From Pseudomonadota bacterium (GTDB lineage: Bacteria; Pseudomonadota; Alphaproteobacteria; Rhizobiales; Devosiaceae), in assembly GCA_023433775.1 (NCBI GenBank), contig JAEYTY010000097.1, positions 1-36,042 of the forward strand: 36,042 nucleotides of DNA, given 5' to 3'. Below the pieces are notes generated by a model. That model had not been told where the DNA came from, made no database searches, and saw nothing but the letters and a program-made list of their open reading frames with translations. Within the stretch, counting starts at the first letter, position 1, and every line of letters starts with the position of its first letter. The position numbers were made by a program, and so were the translations under genes. This document shows positions 7,299 to 15,363 of this stretch, in pieces.

Positions 7299-7979
7299 CT
7301 ACGCCCGATGCACCATCGCTGCCTCGCGGATCGCCTTGATCCGTCCTGCATAGGTAGAGCTGTCGTTACCGCCGGCAATCGACGAGCCCGCGACCAGCAC
7401 ATTTGCCCCGGCGTCGGCCAGTGCCCGCGCATTGTCCGCGCTGACGCCGCCGTCAACCTCCAGGTCAATAGCGCGTCCACCAATCAGGGCCCGCGCCTGC
7501 CGCAGCTTGTTGAGGCTTTCCGAAATGAATTTCTGGCCGCCAAAGCCCGGATTGACGCTCATCACCAGCAGCAGGTCGATATCGTCGATCACATGCGCCA
7601 GTTCTGAAACCGGCGTGGCCGGATTGATCGCTACGCCCGCCTTCTTGCCCAGCGCACGGATCGCCTGCAGTGAACGGTGCAGATGCGGACCGGCTTCGGC
7701 ATGGACCGTAATGATATCGGCGCCAGCGCCCGCGAACTCCGCCAGATAGGGGTCGGCCGGAGAAATCATCAGATGCACATCGAAGGGCAGGGTGGTGACC
7801 TTGCGAATGCTCGACGTCACCAGCGCGCCAAAGCTGATATTGGGCACGAAATGCCCGTCCATCACATCGACATGGATATAGTCGGCCCCACCCGCCGCCA
7901 GCGCCGCCACCTCTTCGCCGAGGCGCGAAAAATCTGCGGCCAGAATGGAGGGGGCGATGCGGATCGGAAGCTGGTTCAT
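7299..7979 (-). CDS. rpe: Ribulose-phosphate 3-epimerase
   Basis: Rpe interconverts ribulose 5-phosphate and xylulose 5-phosphate in the pentose phosphate pathway. The 226-residue TIM-barrel protein shows IAPSILAADFSRLGEE at the N-terminus, the metal and catalytic segment HVDVMDGHFVPNISFG, the second metal His in VHLMISPADPY, VMSVNPGFGGQKF in the phosphate and substrate loop, and the second catalytic Asp in LEVDGGVSADN, followed by the phosphate-binding VAGSSIAG. I start it at the ATG at 7979 (MNQLPIRIAPS) rather than 57 bases upstream, because this is where the family begins. It lies between the reductase fusion and purB on the same strand with short gaps (90 and 55 bases). Confidence 0.96.
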   Translation of the reverse strand: MNQLPIRIAPSILAADFSRLGEEVAALAAGGADYIHVDVMDGHFVPNISFGALVTSSIRKVTTLPFDVHLMISPADPYLAEFAGAGADIITVHAEAGPHLHRSLQAIRALGKKAGVAINPATPVSELAHVIDDIDLLLVMSVNPGFGGQKFISESLNKLRQARALIGGRAIDLEVDGGVSADNARALADAGANVLVAGSSIAGGNDSSTYAGRIKAIREAAMVHRA

Positions 7980-8069
7980 CAGGCTGTGGCCTCGGGCGCC
8001 ATTAACGTGATTGCCATATAGCGCCCGCCGCCCCACGGCAAGCGCGGGGCGGCGGAAATGCCGAAAGGC

Positions 8070-10073
8070 TTAGCCTTCCAGCCACTTCACCTGTTCTGGC
8101 GTCAGCTTGATATCGAAAGCCGACATACTATCGTCAAGCTCGGCCAGCGTGCGCGGCCCGATCAGCGGCACGCTGGGGAAATCCTGCGCCAGCACATAGG
8201 CCAGCGCCACATGGATCGGCGACTTGCCCAGCTTGTTCGCCAGTTCGATTGCGCGGTCCCTGCGACCGAAATTCTGGTCACTGTACCATGCCGTAACCAG
8301 CTCCTCATTGTCGCGCTTGTCGCGTCCCGCCCGGTCGGTGAAGAAGCCGCGGGCCTGGCTCGACCAGGAGAAATTGGTCACCTGCCGGTCAACTAGCCAC
8401 TGCTTGAAGTCCGGTGTCGACGCGGTAACGCAACCCGGCCAAAGCGGGACGAGCATTTCAGCGAGCGCAAAATTGTTGGACAGCACCGAGGGCTTCGTCT
8501 TGCCGGTGCGCTCGGCATAGGCAATCGCCTCGTCCATGCGCTCCTCGGTCCAGTTGGAGCCGCCAAAAGGCCCGCGAATGCGTCCAGCTTTCACCTCGGC
8601 ATCCATAGCATCCACAAATTCACCCACCGGCACGTCCAGATTGTCGCGGTGCATGAAATAGACGTCGACATAGTCCGTCTGCAGCCGGTCGAGGGACTCG
8701 GTCAGCTGCTTGCCGATGACGTCGGGATAGCAGAGCGGGGAATGCGCGCCTTTGCCGATCAACACCGCCTGTTCGCGTACACCGCGACTGGTGTGCCATT
8801 CGCCAAAGAGCTTTTCGGTGTAGCCCGCAGCATAGACATAGGCGCTGTCGAACACATTGCCGCCCTTCTCCCAGAAGGCGTCGAGCATGATCGCGCCCGA
8901 GGCGAAGGTGCGGAAATCCTCAAAGCCCATGGCCACTGCCGAGGCAGGCTTGGAAATGCCCGGAATGGTCCGCTTGGGAATGACGCCGCTATTCGGTCCG
9001 AGCACCCGATTGTCGAGCGTCTTTGTGCGGACGCTCGGGCTTTCGACCGAAAAGCTGATCCCGGCATCGGCGCGCCATTTGTCGAGCACGCGCAGATTGC
9101 CCAGCGTATCAGCCCAGCTCATGCCGGGCGTCGAGAATTCATGTTTGCCCGCGAGAATGGCTGCCGACGCTGCCTCCGCCTCGAACGAATAGACATGGCG
9201 TTCTTCGGCGACGCTCAGCGTTTCCGTCTTGCCGCCTTTGATGATGTCGATGCGTCCGAGGCCCTTGGCCCTGTTGCCGCCCGCAAACCAGAAATCGGGC
9301 ACCTCGATGCGGCCTTCCGAGCCATGGATGCGCAGCACATTGTCGAGATTGGCCATCACCGCGCAGGAGACCTGCGCCACGATCCCGTCCTCGAAGGTCA
9401 ACACCGCCGCGGCCCAGTCATCGGTGCCTTCGGCGTTGAGCCTGGCAGCGCCCGAAACCTTGACCGGATCGGCAAACCCCTTGCCCGACGCTGCCCCGGC
9501 GATCAGCCGCGCCATGGAAACGGGATAGCAGCCCACATCCATGATGCCGCCGCCCGCCAGCGCCGACGCAAACAGCCGGTGCTCGGGCTGGAACTTGCCC
9601 ATCGAGAATCCAAAGCTCGACTGGATCATCCGCACTTCGCCAATGGCGCCGGATTTGATGAGGTCCAGCAATTGCGCCGTCTGCGGGTGAAGGCGATACA
9701 TGAAGGCTTCGCCGGCAAAAGTACCGGCCTTGCGATGCGCATGGAACACTGCATCCGCCTCATGGGCGCTCAGTGCCATCGGCTTTTCCACCAATACATG
9801 CTTGCCCGCCTGCGCGGCCTTTATTGCCCACTCGGCGTGCCCGGTATGCGGCACGGCAATATAGACCGCGTCGATCTCTTTGTCGGCCAGCAGCGCGTCA
9901 TAACCATGCACGATCCGCGCCGTCGGGAAGGTTTCGGCCAGGCCCGGCTTGTCAGGGCTGCGCGTCGCAATGGCCGTCAGAACGCCATGCTCGGATTGCG
10001 CCACGCCATCGCGAAACGATTGCGCAATGCTGCCGGGGCCGATAATGCCCCAACGGATTTTTGTCTCTGTCAT
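8070..10073 (-). CDS. Fusion of Gfo/Idh/MocA oxidoreductase and aldo/keto reductase
   Basis: This 667-residue protein has two complete NAD(P)-linked enzyme parts in one continuous frame. Residues 1 to about 340 form a Gfo/Idh/MocA dehydrogenase: Rossmann start IRWGIIGPGSIAQSF, VHGYDALLADKEIDAVYIAVP, the EKP motif at 96-98 and GGGIMDVGCYPV near 174-185. Residues from about 350 to 667 form an aldo/keto reductase with the full catalytic tetrad: Asp409 and Tyr414 in VFDSAYVYAAGYTEKLFG, Lys441 in VLIGKGAH and His475 in DVYFMHRDN. The C-terminal nucleotide region holds VPLIGPRT. Both families act on sugars or polyols, so channelling of a sugar oxidation and a reduction is plausible but unproven. 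There is no sign of a frameshift at the joint. The 179 bases upstream hold no gene I can support. Confidence 0.88.
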   Translation of the reverse strand: MTETKIRWGIIGPGSIAQSFRDGVAQSEHGVLTAIATRSPDKPGLAETFPTARIVHGYDALLADKEIDAVYIAVPHTGHAEWAIKAAQAGKHVLVEKPMALSAHEADAVFHAHRKAGTFAGEAFMYRLHPQTAQLLDLIKSGAIGEVRMIQSSFGFSMGKFQPEHRLFASALAGGGIMDVGCYPVSMARLIAGAASGKGFADPVKVSGAARLNAEGTDDWAAAVLTFEDGIVAQVSCAVMANLDNVLRIHGSEGRIEVPDFWFAGGNRAKGLGRIDIIKGGKTETLSVAEERHVYSFEAEAASAAILAGKHEFSTPGMSWADTLGNLRVLDKWRADAGISFSVESPSVRTKTLDNRVLGPNSGVIPKRTIPGISKPASAVAMGFEDFRTFASGAIMLDAFWEKGGNVFDSAYVYAAGYTEKLFGEWHTSRGVREQAVLIGKGAHSPLCYPDVIGKQLTESLDRLQTDYVDVYFMHRDNLDVPVGEFVDAMDAEVKAGRIRGPFGGSNWTEERMDEAIAYAERTGKTKPSVLSNNFALAEMLVPLWPGCVTASTPDFKQWLVDRQVTNFSWSSQARGFFTDRAGRDKRDNEELVTAWYSDQNFGRRDRAIELANKLGKSPIHVALAYVLAQDFPSVPLIGPRTLAELDDSMSAFDIKLTPEQVKWLEG

Positions 10074-10252
10074 GGTCGCGTTCCTCGCACACGCCGTCCC
10101 GGTTCGGGACTGGCCGAATATCTGCTGTGCGGCGTTGGTCGCCGCCTTGATTTATCCAGCAAATATAGCGGATTCTCGTCACTGCGCGCGGCTTTCTGCA
10201 AGGAAAATCGTGGTTTTCCCGCACCCGTCCACAAGCGTCTTTGGCAAATGTA

Positions 10253-11485
10253 TTACGGGACGCTCTTCGCCTTCGCCGCCCGGGCCCGCAGCGCGGCGGT
10301 GTGGTTCAGCGCAGTGGCCAGCGCCCACAACGTCAGCAGGCCTGCGCCCAGGATCAACCCGTCGAAAACGGGTTCGGGCTGGCGGGGAGTCTTGACCACC
10401 TGCAGGAACATGCTGATCACCGTGCCGGTCGCAAAAACCGCCAGACCCTGCTGGCCCAGCGTCCGCAGCGGTGCGGCATAGCGAGAGCGCGCAAAAGTCA
10501 CCATCAGCGGCATATACCCGAGCACATAGAACAGGGCCAACGCGTGCAGCAGGCGCGGCAGTGCCAGAAATGTCTTGTCGAACCCGGTGATGTAAAACGG
10601 AGCCCCCACTTGGCTGAGCACGCTGAGAGCAGCCCGCCCCGCCGCACCAAGTTCCGGCACTTTCACCCAAAACAGCACGCCGATCAGAAAGGCCGCGGCG
10701 GCGGCATAAAGCGTGCGATTGAAGGCGATGAAGCTCGTGCCGCTTTTCATCGCCATGCCCGAAAGCAGGCCAGTGACGAAGAGCAATTGCCACGAAAATG
10801 GGTTGAAGAACCAACCGCCGGAATTGGGAAAATTGGGCAGGTTGATGCGGAATTGTCCGGCCACCGCCCATATCGCTATTGAGAGGCCCAGCATCAACCA
10901 CGGCCGGCGCAGACCCACCAGAATGGCCAGCGGCGTCGCCAGAAGCAGCATGGTGTAGAGCGGCAGGATGTTGAGATAGCCCAATTGATGGGTGAGCAAT
11001 GGAATGCCGATCAACGCCTGCAGAGGCTGACTGAGCACCGGCTCGACATTGTTCCTCAGCAGCACGACCGGCATCGCAAACCAGAGCGCCGCACCCGCGA
11101 AAATGGCGAGGCAAAGCATGGTGATGGCGATATGCACAAAGTAGAGCTGGCGCGCCCGTGCCCAGACCCGCGCTGTTGCGGTCCAGAGATTGCCGCTGCG
11201 GAAGCCGCCGGAATAGGCCAGCCCGGCCGCCATGCCCGACATGAAGACAAAGGCTTCGGCGGAGTCTGAAAAGCCGAAATTGCGGTTGGTGAAGGTTTCG
11301 TAGATCGTGCCGGGCACGTGGTTGATGAAAATCATCACCAGCGCCAAGCCCCGGAACATGTCGAGCCTTGGATCCCGACCGGCAGGCGAGGCGACCGCGC
11401 CGGAGACTTGCGGCACGAATGCCGCGCGAATGGCGCTCCACCCCCAAGCAGTCGGCGAACGCAGCGTCATCTCAGGCGACGACAT
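10253..11485 (-). CDS. opgC: OpgC-type glucan succinyltransferase, inner membrane
   Basis: OpgC adds succinyl groups to periplasmic osmoregulated glucans. The 410-residue protein has the family opening RDPRLDMFRGLALVMIFINHVPGT, with the conserved Arg and the Phe-Ile-Asn-His motif, and then about ten hydrophobic helices up to residue 395, including SDSAEAFVFMSGMAAGLAY. The ATG at 11485 lies inside the 3' end of opgH (14-base overlap); another ATG 15 bases downstream is possible. Its place directly after opgG and opgH supports the assignment over other acyltransferases of similar topology. The C-terminus is basic (ARAAKAKSVP) and cytoplasmic by inference. Confidence 0.88.
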   Translation of the reverse strand: MSSPEMTLRSPTAWGWSAIRAAFVPQVSGAVASPAGRDPRLDMFRGLALVMIFINHVPGTIYETFTNRNFGFSDSAEAFVFMSGMAAGLAYSGGFRSGNLWTATARVWARARQLYFVHIAITMLCLAIFAGAALWFAMPVVLLRNNVEPVLSQPLQALIGIPLLTHQLGYLNILPLYTMLLLATPLAILVGLRRPWLMLGLSIAIWAVAGQFRINLPNFPNSGGWFFNPFSWQLLFVTGLLSGMAMKSGTSFIAFNRTLYAAAAAFLIGVLFWVKVPELGAAGRAALSVLSQVGAPFYITGFDKTFLALPRLLHALALFYVLGYMPLMVTFARSRYAAPLRTLGQQGLAVFATGTVISMFLQVVKTPRQPEPVFDGLILGAGLLTLWALATALNHTAALRARAAKAKSVP

Positions 11486-13238
11486 GGCTGGATGTCCCTA
11501 TCACAGCCGGCATCTCCCGGCCTTCGATTGCGGGCTTGGCACCTGTCCATGCGGCGAAAATGGCGCGTTGCTCCAGGATGACCGAACTGGGTTCGGCTTC
11601 CATGTCCGAGAGGAACAGCCTCGTCTTCCGGCGGCGCACCGGCAGCGAGGTCGCCCAGATCAGCAGCGGCGCTGCGAGTGCAGGGACGGTTGCCGGCGCC
11701 AGCCACAAGGCGCTGCCAGGCGCCGCGATGAGAACGCCGCCCAATGCCAGCCCGGCAAAGGCCGTTATCCACCAGCTTGCACGAAAGGCATCGGCCGGCG
11801 GCACGCGCGTCTGGCCCCGTTCCGTCGCCGGCCAGCCTCCGTCAAGGCGCAGCAGCACCTGCAGCACGGAGCGGCTCTGCATCATCAGCATGGTGGGCGC
11901 GAGGAGCGTCGACAGCAGAATTTCCCCGACCACCGAGAGCAGCACAATGGGCGTGCCGCCAAAGCGCCTGTTCTGGCCGTCAAACACGCCCCGGATCAGC
12001 ACCATCAGCTTCGGCGCAACCAGGATCACGGCCACCGCAACGCCAAGCACCCATATGGGAATAGTCGCCGCCCCAAAGCCTGTCACAATGGCAGGCAAAT
12101 TAGGCAGGAGAGCACCGACAATGCTGGCCGCCAGCAGCAAGAGCCAGAGTGGGGAGGCGAGATAGGCCATGATCCCCTGCACGAAGGTGAACCGGCTCCA
12201 GATCTTGAGTCCCGGGGCGGAAATCAGCCGCCCATGCTGCAGATTGCCCTGGCACCAGCGCCGGTCGCGCTTGGCATATTCAATGAGGTTATCCGGCGCT
12301 TCCTCGTAAGAACCCTTGAGGCTGGTGTCGACCTCAACGGTCCAGCCGGCACGGGACAGCAAGGCGGCCTCAACATAGTCATGGCTGAGGATATGCCCGC
12401 CGAATGGCGGTGTTCCCGACAGTTCGGGAAGCCCGCAACTCGAGGCAAAGGCGCTCATGCGCACCATCGCATTGTGCCCCCAATAGGGCCCCTCACGTCC
12501 CTGCATAAGGGCGGCGCCACGCGCATAGGTCGGCGAGAGATAGGCAGCGGCGAACTGGATGGAGCGCCCAAAAAGCGTCTGGGCGTTGATGATGGTGGGA
12601 ACGCTCTGCAGCAGCCCCAGCCTGGGGTCGGCCTCGAACCGCCTCGCCATCCGGACGATGGTTTCGCCCTCCATCAGGCTGTCGGCGTCAAGGATCAGCG
12701 CAAAGTCGTAAGCGCCGCCCGAACGGGAGACAAAGTCCTCGATATTGCCCGCCTTGCGCCCCAAATTGCGTTCCCGCCGGCGATAGAACATCCGGCCCTG
12801 GCTATCGGGCTCGTTGAGCAGCCGCCCGAACTGAACCACTTCCTCCGCAGCGATGTCGACGGCCTGCGTGTCCGACAGAACCGCGAAGTGGAACTGATCG
12901 GCAACGCCAAGCGCGACAAGGCTCCGGTTCATCGCCGCGATGCGCGAAAACGTGGCGACAGGGTCCTCATTGTAGATTGGCACGAGGATCGCAGTCCGCG
13001 AAACGAGCGGTGTATTGGTGGGGGCCGTGGGTGCCGAAGGCGCAAAAACACCGAGCACGGCCGCTATACTTCCCCAGACCAGCCAGAAGCCGGTAATCGC
13101 CACCAGCACGGCGCGCAGCAGGTCGAGCAGATTGAGCCCGCCTTCGCCCGTGAACAGCAGGAACAGCCATGCGCCGCCCAGGCTGAGGCCTGCTGCGGCG
13201 ATCAGGGCAAAGAAGCGAAAGATTGCCGGACGGATCAT
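11472..13238 (-). CDS. opgH: Glucan biosynthesis glucosyltransferase H
   Basis: OpgH (MdoH) builds and exports the beta-glucan backbone of osmoregulated periplasmic glucans from UDP-glucose across the inner membrane. The GT2 catalytic domain lies at about 75-330: ILVPIYNEDP, the Asp motif ALILDADSLMEG, the acceptor-site acid in ILSHDYVEAALLSRAGW, and the R-x-x-RW motif in RDRRWCQGN. Two helices precede it and about five follow. YRRRERNLGRKAGNIEDF is typical of OpgH. I start at the ATG at 13238 (588 residues); a TTG at 13259 would add 7. Compared with the enterobacterial enzyme (over 800 residues) the N-terminus is short, and a separate 45-codon frame immediately upstream carries sequence that may correspond to the missing N-terminal peptide. 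Confidence 0.94.
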   Translation of the reverse strand: MIRPAIFRFFALIAAAGLSLGGAWLFLLFTGEGGLNLLDLLRAVLVAITGFWLVWGSIAAVLGVFAPSAPTAPTNTPLVSRTAILVPIYNEDPVATFSRIAAMNRSLVALGVADQFHFAVLSDTQAVDIAAEEVVQFGRLLNEPDSQGRMFYRRRERNLGRKAGNIEDFVSRSGGAYDFALILDADSLMEGETIVRMARRFEADPRLGLLQSVPTIINAQTLFGRSIQFAAAYLSPTYARGAALMQGREGPYWGHNAMVRMSAFASSCGLPELSGTPPFGGHILSHDYVEAALLSRAGWTVEVDTSLKGSYEEAPDNLIEYAKRDRRWCQGNLQHGRLISAPGLKIWSRFTFVQGIMAYLASPLWLLLLAASIVGALLPNLPAIVTGFGAATIPIWVLGVAVAVILVAPKLMVLIRGVFDGQNRRFGGTPIVLLSVVGEILLSTLLAPTMLMMQSRSVLQVLLRLDGGWPATERGQTRVPPADAFRASWWITAFAGLALGGVLIAAPGSALWLAPATVPALAAPLLIWATSLPVRRRKTRLFLSDMEAEPSSVILEQRAIFAAWTGAKPAIEGREMPAVIGTSSHVVA

Positions 13239-13245
13239 GACGCGG

Positions 13246-13383
13246 TTAGCGGCTCGCAAAGGGCCAGAGCGTGGCGCGGATCGTGTCCATCAGAGATCGT
13301 CTGGCCTCCAGTGCCTGCTTGGGCATGTGCATGGGCGCATAGGGCAGGCCGGATTCGACGCGAAAATCAGCGGCATGTTTCAT
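13246..13383 (-). CDS. Small ORF (45 residues) between opgG and opgH
   Basis: A minus-strand frame from the ATG at 13383 to the TAA at 13246 starts MKHAADFRVESGLPYAPMHM and goes on with PKQALEARRSLMDTIRATLW, ending PFASR. The ATG overlaps the opgG stop as ATGA, and the TAA stands only 7 bases before the opgH ATG, so the ORF fits the operon like a translated, coupled gene. The LPYAPMHMPKQAL segment resembles the short proline- and MP-x-Q-containing peptide found at the N-terminus of longer OpgH proteins (from memory, not checked). Either it is a detached N-terminal piece of OpgH made as its own peptide, or a +1 frameshift separates it from opgH. Nothing in the sequence marks it as random: the operon has no other gap. 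Confidence 0.55.
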   Translation of the reverse strand: MKHAADFRVESGLPYAPMHMPKQALEARRSLMDTIRATLWPFASR

Positions 13384-14978
13384 TCTGCGGGCCTCCACTG
13401 ATAGAGCCAGGTTTCGGTAAGCTTTGTGCCCAGGCCTATCAGATAGGCCTTGAGCTCAAGCGTCGCGCCGGGTTCGGCCTCGACATCCATCACCAGCCGC
13501 CAGACGCCATTGGCGTCGACGCGCGACAGGACCGAGTTGCGCATCACCCCGCCACCGACACTGGCAAGAACGTCGATAGGCGTGCCTGCGGGCATTGTGT
13601 CGAGATCACCGCCTTTGAAGTCGACGACGAATTTGCGGAGGTTCGAAGCGTTCTCGACGCCTGACACGCCGCCAACGCCCGCTCGTGTCTCCACTATATG
13701 CGCCATTTTTGAGGCAGGGTCGGGGTCGAGATCACCCCAGACCAGTCGGTATTGGTATTCGCGCTTTTCCCCGGCCAGAGCCGGTTCCGACGGGATCCAG
13801 AACGCCACGATATTGTCGTCGGCTTCGAGCTTGGCCGGAATTTCGATCAGGCGCACCATGCCCTGACCCCATTCACCCACAGGCTCGACGCGGATCGAGG
13901 GGCGGCGCTCGTAATGGGCGCCCGCATCCTGGTAACTCTCGAAATCGCGCCCGCGCTGATAAAGCCCGAACGCCTTTGGATTGGTTTCGGCCAAATAGGA
14001 ATTGCCGAGCCAGTCACTGTTATTCAGGGCCCGCCAGAGCACTTCGCCGCTGGCGCGTTCAATCAGCAGGCCATTGCTGTCGTGCACCTGCGGGCGATAA
14101 TCGTCGAAGCCGCCACGATTGGCTTCCGCATAGAGGAACATGGAGGTGAGGGGGGCGACGCCCAGCTCCTTGATATCGGTGCGGAAGAACAGGCGCGCCG
14201 TCACGTCCATGACGCTGGCCTGTTCGGCATCATTGCCCGGCGTGATGACAAATCGATAGGCGCCCGTCAGGCTCGGGCTTTCGAGCGCCGCATAAACCAC
14301 GAGCGGCGCACCCTCCGATGGCTTTTCGATGTAAAATTCAGAAAAGCGCGGAAATTCCTCGGGCACGTCGACCCAGGAATTGAGCACAATGCCGCGCGCG
14401 CTGGCGCCATAGATATTGTTCCGCCCCAGGGCCCGGAAATAGCTGGCACCCAGAAATGTCACCAGTTCATCCACGGCGTCTGGCCGGTTCAGCGGGTAAT
14501 TGACCCGAATGCCTGCAACCCCGGGAAACTCGGCGCTTTCCGCAGCCTCGCCAACATTTGCATCGTGATAGTTGAAGTCTGACGCCTGGAACGCAATCGG
14601 ACGCGCGGTGCCGTTCTCGATCTCGAAAACCTTCACTGGCTCATTATAGAGCCATCCAAGATGGAAGGCTTGCAACTGATAGCCCGCAGGCTCGCCGGCC
14701 CATTTACTGGCCTCGCCGCGATACTGGATCAGGCGATAGGCGTCATAGTCGAGGCTCTCGAATCCGGCCGGGATATCGACCCTTACCGGGGCGTAGGGCT
14801 CAGCCGCCATCGCCTCAAGCCGGGCACTGAAATTGTCGAAATCGAACGCAACACCGCTGTCATGCTCCTGTGCCAGAAGCGGTGTGGTCAGCGATGTTGT
14901 CGCCGCCAGAAAAAGTGAAAAACCGAGGCCAGTCAGAACTGTACGTCGATTAAGTCGGGTATTTTCGAGAAGCGGCAC
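13380..14978 (-). CDS. opgG: Periplasmic glucan biosynthesis protein G (OpgG/MdoG)
   Basis: OpgG is a periplasmic protein needed to make or branch the beta-glucan released by OpgH. The protein begins with a twin-arginine type signal peptide, LNRRTVLTGLGFSLFLAATT, with cleavage likely after LLA (about residue 37). The mature part has the MdoG domain: AYRLIQYRGEASKW, FQASDFNYHDANVGE, LGASYFRALGRNNIYGASARG, FYIEKPSEGAPLVVYAALESPSLTGAYRF and FLYAEANRGGFDDYRPQVHDSNG, ending with the Ig-like domain. No ATG is available; I prefer the GTG at 14978, which has AGGA about 8 bases upstream and gives a compact n-region (532 residues). A GTG at 15023 is the alternative. It is the first gene of opgG - small ORF - opgH - opgC. 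Confidence 0.93.
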   Translation of the reverse strand: MPLLENTRLNRRTVLTGLGFSLFLAATTSLTTPLLAQEHDSGVAFDFDNFSARLEAMAAEPYAPVRVDIPAGFESLDYDAYRLIQYRGEASKWAGEPAGYQLQAFHLGWLYNEPVKVFEIENGTARPIAFQASDFNYHDANVGEAAESAEFPGVAGIRVNYPLNRPDAVDELVTFLGASYFRALGRNNIYGASARGIVLNSWVDVPEEFPRFSEFYIEKPSEGAPLVVYAALESPSLTGAYRFVITPGNDAEQASVMDVTARLFFRTDIKELGVAPLTSMFLYAEANRGGFDDYRPQVHDSNGLLIERASGEVLWRALNNSDWLGNSYLAETNPKAFGLYQRGRDFESYQDAGAHYERRPSIRVEPVGEWGQGMVRLIEIPAKLEADDNIVAFWIPSEPALAGEKREYQYRLVWGDLDPDPASKMAHIVETRAGVGGVSGVENASNLRKFVVDFKGGDLDTMPAGTPIDVLASVGGGVMRNSVLSRVDANGVWRLVMDVEAEPGATLELKAYLIGLGTKLTETWLYQWRPAE

Positions 14979-15051
14979 AGCGGGTCCTGCATGGAAATTT
15001 TGGCCCGTTGTTGGGCAATCCACGAATGCCGCCTAGATCAAAAAGTTGCTG

Positions 15052-15064
15052 CATGGGTCCCATG
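15052..15064. promoter_or_regulatory. Short palindrome upstream of opgG and tRNA-Pro
   Basis: CATGGG-T-CCCATG is an exact 13-base inverted repeat in the 199-base region between opgG (minus) and tRNA-Pro (plus). It lies 74 bases upstream of the preferred opgG start. It could be an operator of the opg operon. The rest of this region shows no convincing promoter hexamers to me. Confidence 0.25.
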
Positions 15065-15222
15065 TGAGATTTGCATGGTTCGCCCGGGCATTTGGCCGGT
15101 CTGGACATGCGGGTTTTGGGTCGGAGGACACTTCACCACCCCAAAAATCTCACTTTGTTTAGACCGACCTGTAAAATCGGGGTTGCACCAAATCCCCTGT
15201 GTCTCTATGTCTCCGCACCAGT

Positions 15223-15299
15223 CGGGGCGTAGCGCAGCCTGGTAGCGCATTTGTCTGGGGGACAAAGGGTCGTGGGTTCGAATCCCGCCGCTCCGACCA
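15223..15299 (+). tRNA. tRNA-Pro (anticodon GGG)
   Basis: The 77-base gene folds as a full cloverleaf: acceptor stem CGGGGCG with CGCTCCG (one G-U pair), D arm with AGCGCAGCCTGGTAGCGC, anticodon stem TTTGT/ACAAA with loop CTGGGGG and anticodon GGG at 15257-15259, and T arm with GGTTCGAATCC. The 3' CCA is encoded. The C1-G72 pair and the GGG anticodon identify a proline tRNA reading CCC and CCU. It lies alone, 64 bases before the kinase-like gene on the same strand. Confidence 0.97.
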
Positions 15300-15363
15300 G
15301 CCTTCTTTCACCGTCAAGAAGAAGGGCACGCAGCGCCGCGTGCCTATTGAGCTGGAGTCGGCC

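Noticed and set aside
8649..10481. Long plus-strand open frame opposite the oxidoreductase fusion
   Set aside because: It runs antisense through conserved catalytic motifs of the fusion protein; composition is that of a shadow frame.
11307..13664. 785-residue open frame opposite opgH and opgG
   Set aside because: It is antisense to clearly functional opg genes and shows only biased Arg/His/Gln composition.
15223..15299. tRNA-Pro as an integration site of a genomic island
   Set aside because: No integrase, no repeat of the tRNA 3' end and no composition change follow; the next genes fit the chromosome.
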